Source: Firmicutes bacterium UBA6648 (GTDB lineage: Bacteria; Bacillota; Clostridia; Peptostreptococcales; Anaerovoracaceae). Taken from it: a stretch of 5,885 bases of DNA. Shown in pieces: positions 5,714-5,885 of the stretch. Each line of letters starts with the position of its first letter. The first letter of the stretch is position 1. The translations under genes were made by a program, and so were the position numbers. Under the pieces are notes generated by a model that saw only the letters and a program-made list of their open reading frames with translations, was not told the origin of the DNA and did no database searches. Where the stretch lies: contig DKLE01000137.1 in NCBI GenBank assembly GCA_002455605.1, positions 1-5,885 of the forward strand, in the 5' to 3' direction.

Positions 5714-5885
5714 TATTCTTCACAATGCTCCAAAGTTATTCTTCCAATAATACCTGCTCGAAATTCGTCTAACAGTGTCCTGGCTGTTCTTTCATAGTCG
5801 GTTCTTTTGCCGGACAATATAAATCCTCTCTTAAGGGCTATGGCCTCCATCGTATCAAGCGGCATTTCCCCAAGTTCTATCAGCT
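5713..5885 (-). CDS. rbgA: Ribosome biogenesis GTPase RbgA (YlqF), C-terminal 56 residues only
   Basis: RbgA is a circularly permuted GTPase needed for late assembly of the 50S subunit. Only the C-terminal tail is inside the window; the GTPase domain lies beyond position 5885. Reading from 5883 gives 56 residues, beginning LIELGEMPLD and including KRGFILSG, DYERTARTLLDEFRAGIIGR and ITLEHCEE before the TAA stop. The pattern KRG-x-hydrophobic-DYERTA-LLDEFR-G-x-IGRI matches the C-terminal RNA-binding region of RbgA as I know it from Bacillus and Clostridia. The neighbour supports this: rbgA followed by rnhB is a common Firmicute arrangement, as downstream of rplS in Bacillus subtilis. Because no GTPase motif can be seen, the call rests on the tail and the context. 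Confidence 0.85.
   Translation of the reverse strand, partial: LIELGEMPLDTMEAIALKRGFILSGKRTDYERTARTLLDEFRAGIIGRITLEHCEE

Overview
The window reads as ordinary chromosome of a low-to-moderate GC Gram-positive anaerobe, most likely a member of the Clostridia. The evidence is strong AGGAGG-type ribosome binding sites, frequent AGA and ATA codons, the Firmicute gene pair rbgA-rnhB, and clostridial-type fhs, fchA and folD. All seven genes lie on the minus strand, so transcription runs from high to low coordinates. There is no mobile element, CRISPR array, tRNA or rRNA, and no gene-free stretch longer than 300 bases.

In transcription order: (1) 5885-5048 holds the 3' end of rbgA (50S-assembly GTPase), overlapping by one base the start of rnhB (ribonuclease HII). 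(2) 5047-4865 is a 183-base gap with a promoter-like TTGACA-17 bp-TAATCT element. (3) 4864-780 is a tight four-gene operon, metF-fhs-fchA-folD, with gaps of 42, 15 and 8 bases. (4) 779-695 carries a hairpin followed by six T, which looks like the operon terminator. (5) 694-1 is the N-terminal 231 codons of hemB (porphobilinogen synthase), running off the window.

The operon encodes every tetrahydrofolate-bound step between formate and methyl-THF: ligation of formate (Fhs), cyclisation to methenyl-THF (FchA), methenyl/methylene-THF interconversion (FolD) and methylene/methyl-THF interconversion (MetF). This is the methyl branch of the Wood-Ljungdahl pathway without formate dehydrogenase. The same enzymes also serve non-acetogens in glycine, serine and purine metabolism, and no acs/cdh, fdh or metV gene is visible, so acetogenesis cannot be concluded.

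The most notable observation is in FolD. Aligned by eye to E. coli and human FolD, both residues assigned to the cyclohydrolase half-reaction are replaced (Lys to Ala52, Gln to Phe96), while the Tyr and Asp of the folate/dehydrogenase site remain (Tyr48, Asp119). With a dedicated cyclohydrolase gene directly upstream, this suggests a dehydrogenase-only FolD. A second point is the terminator-like hairpin ending six bases before the hemB ribosome binding site, which raises the question of how hemB is transcribed. I see no evidence of a wholly new system.
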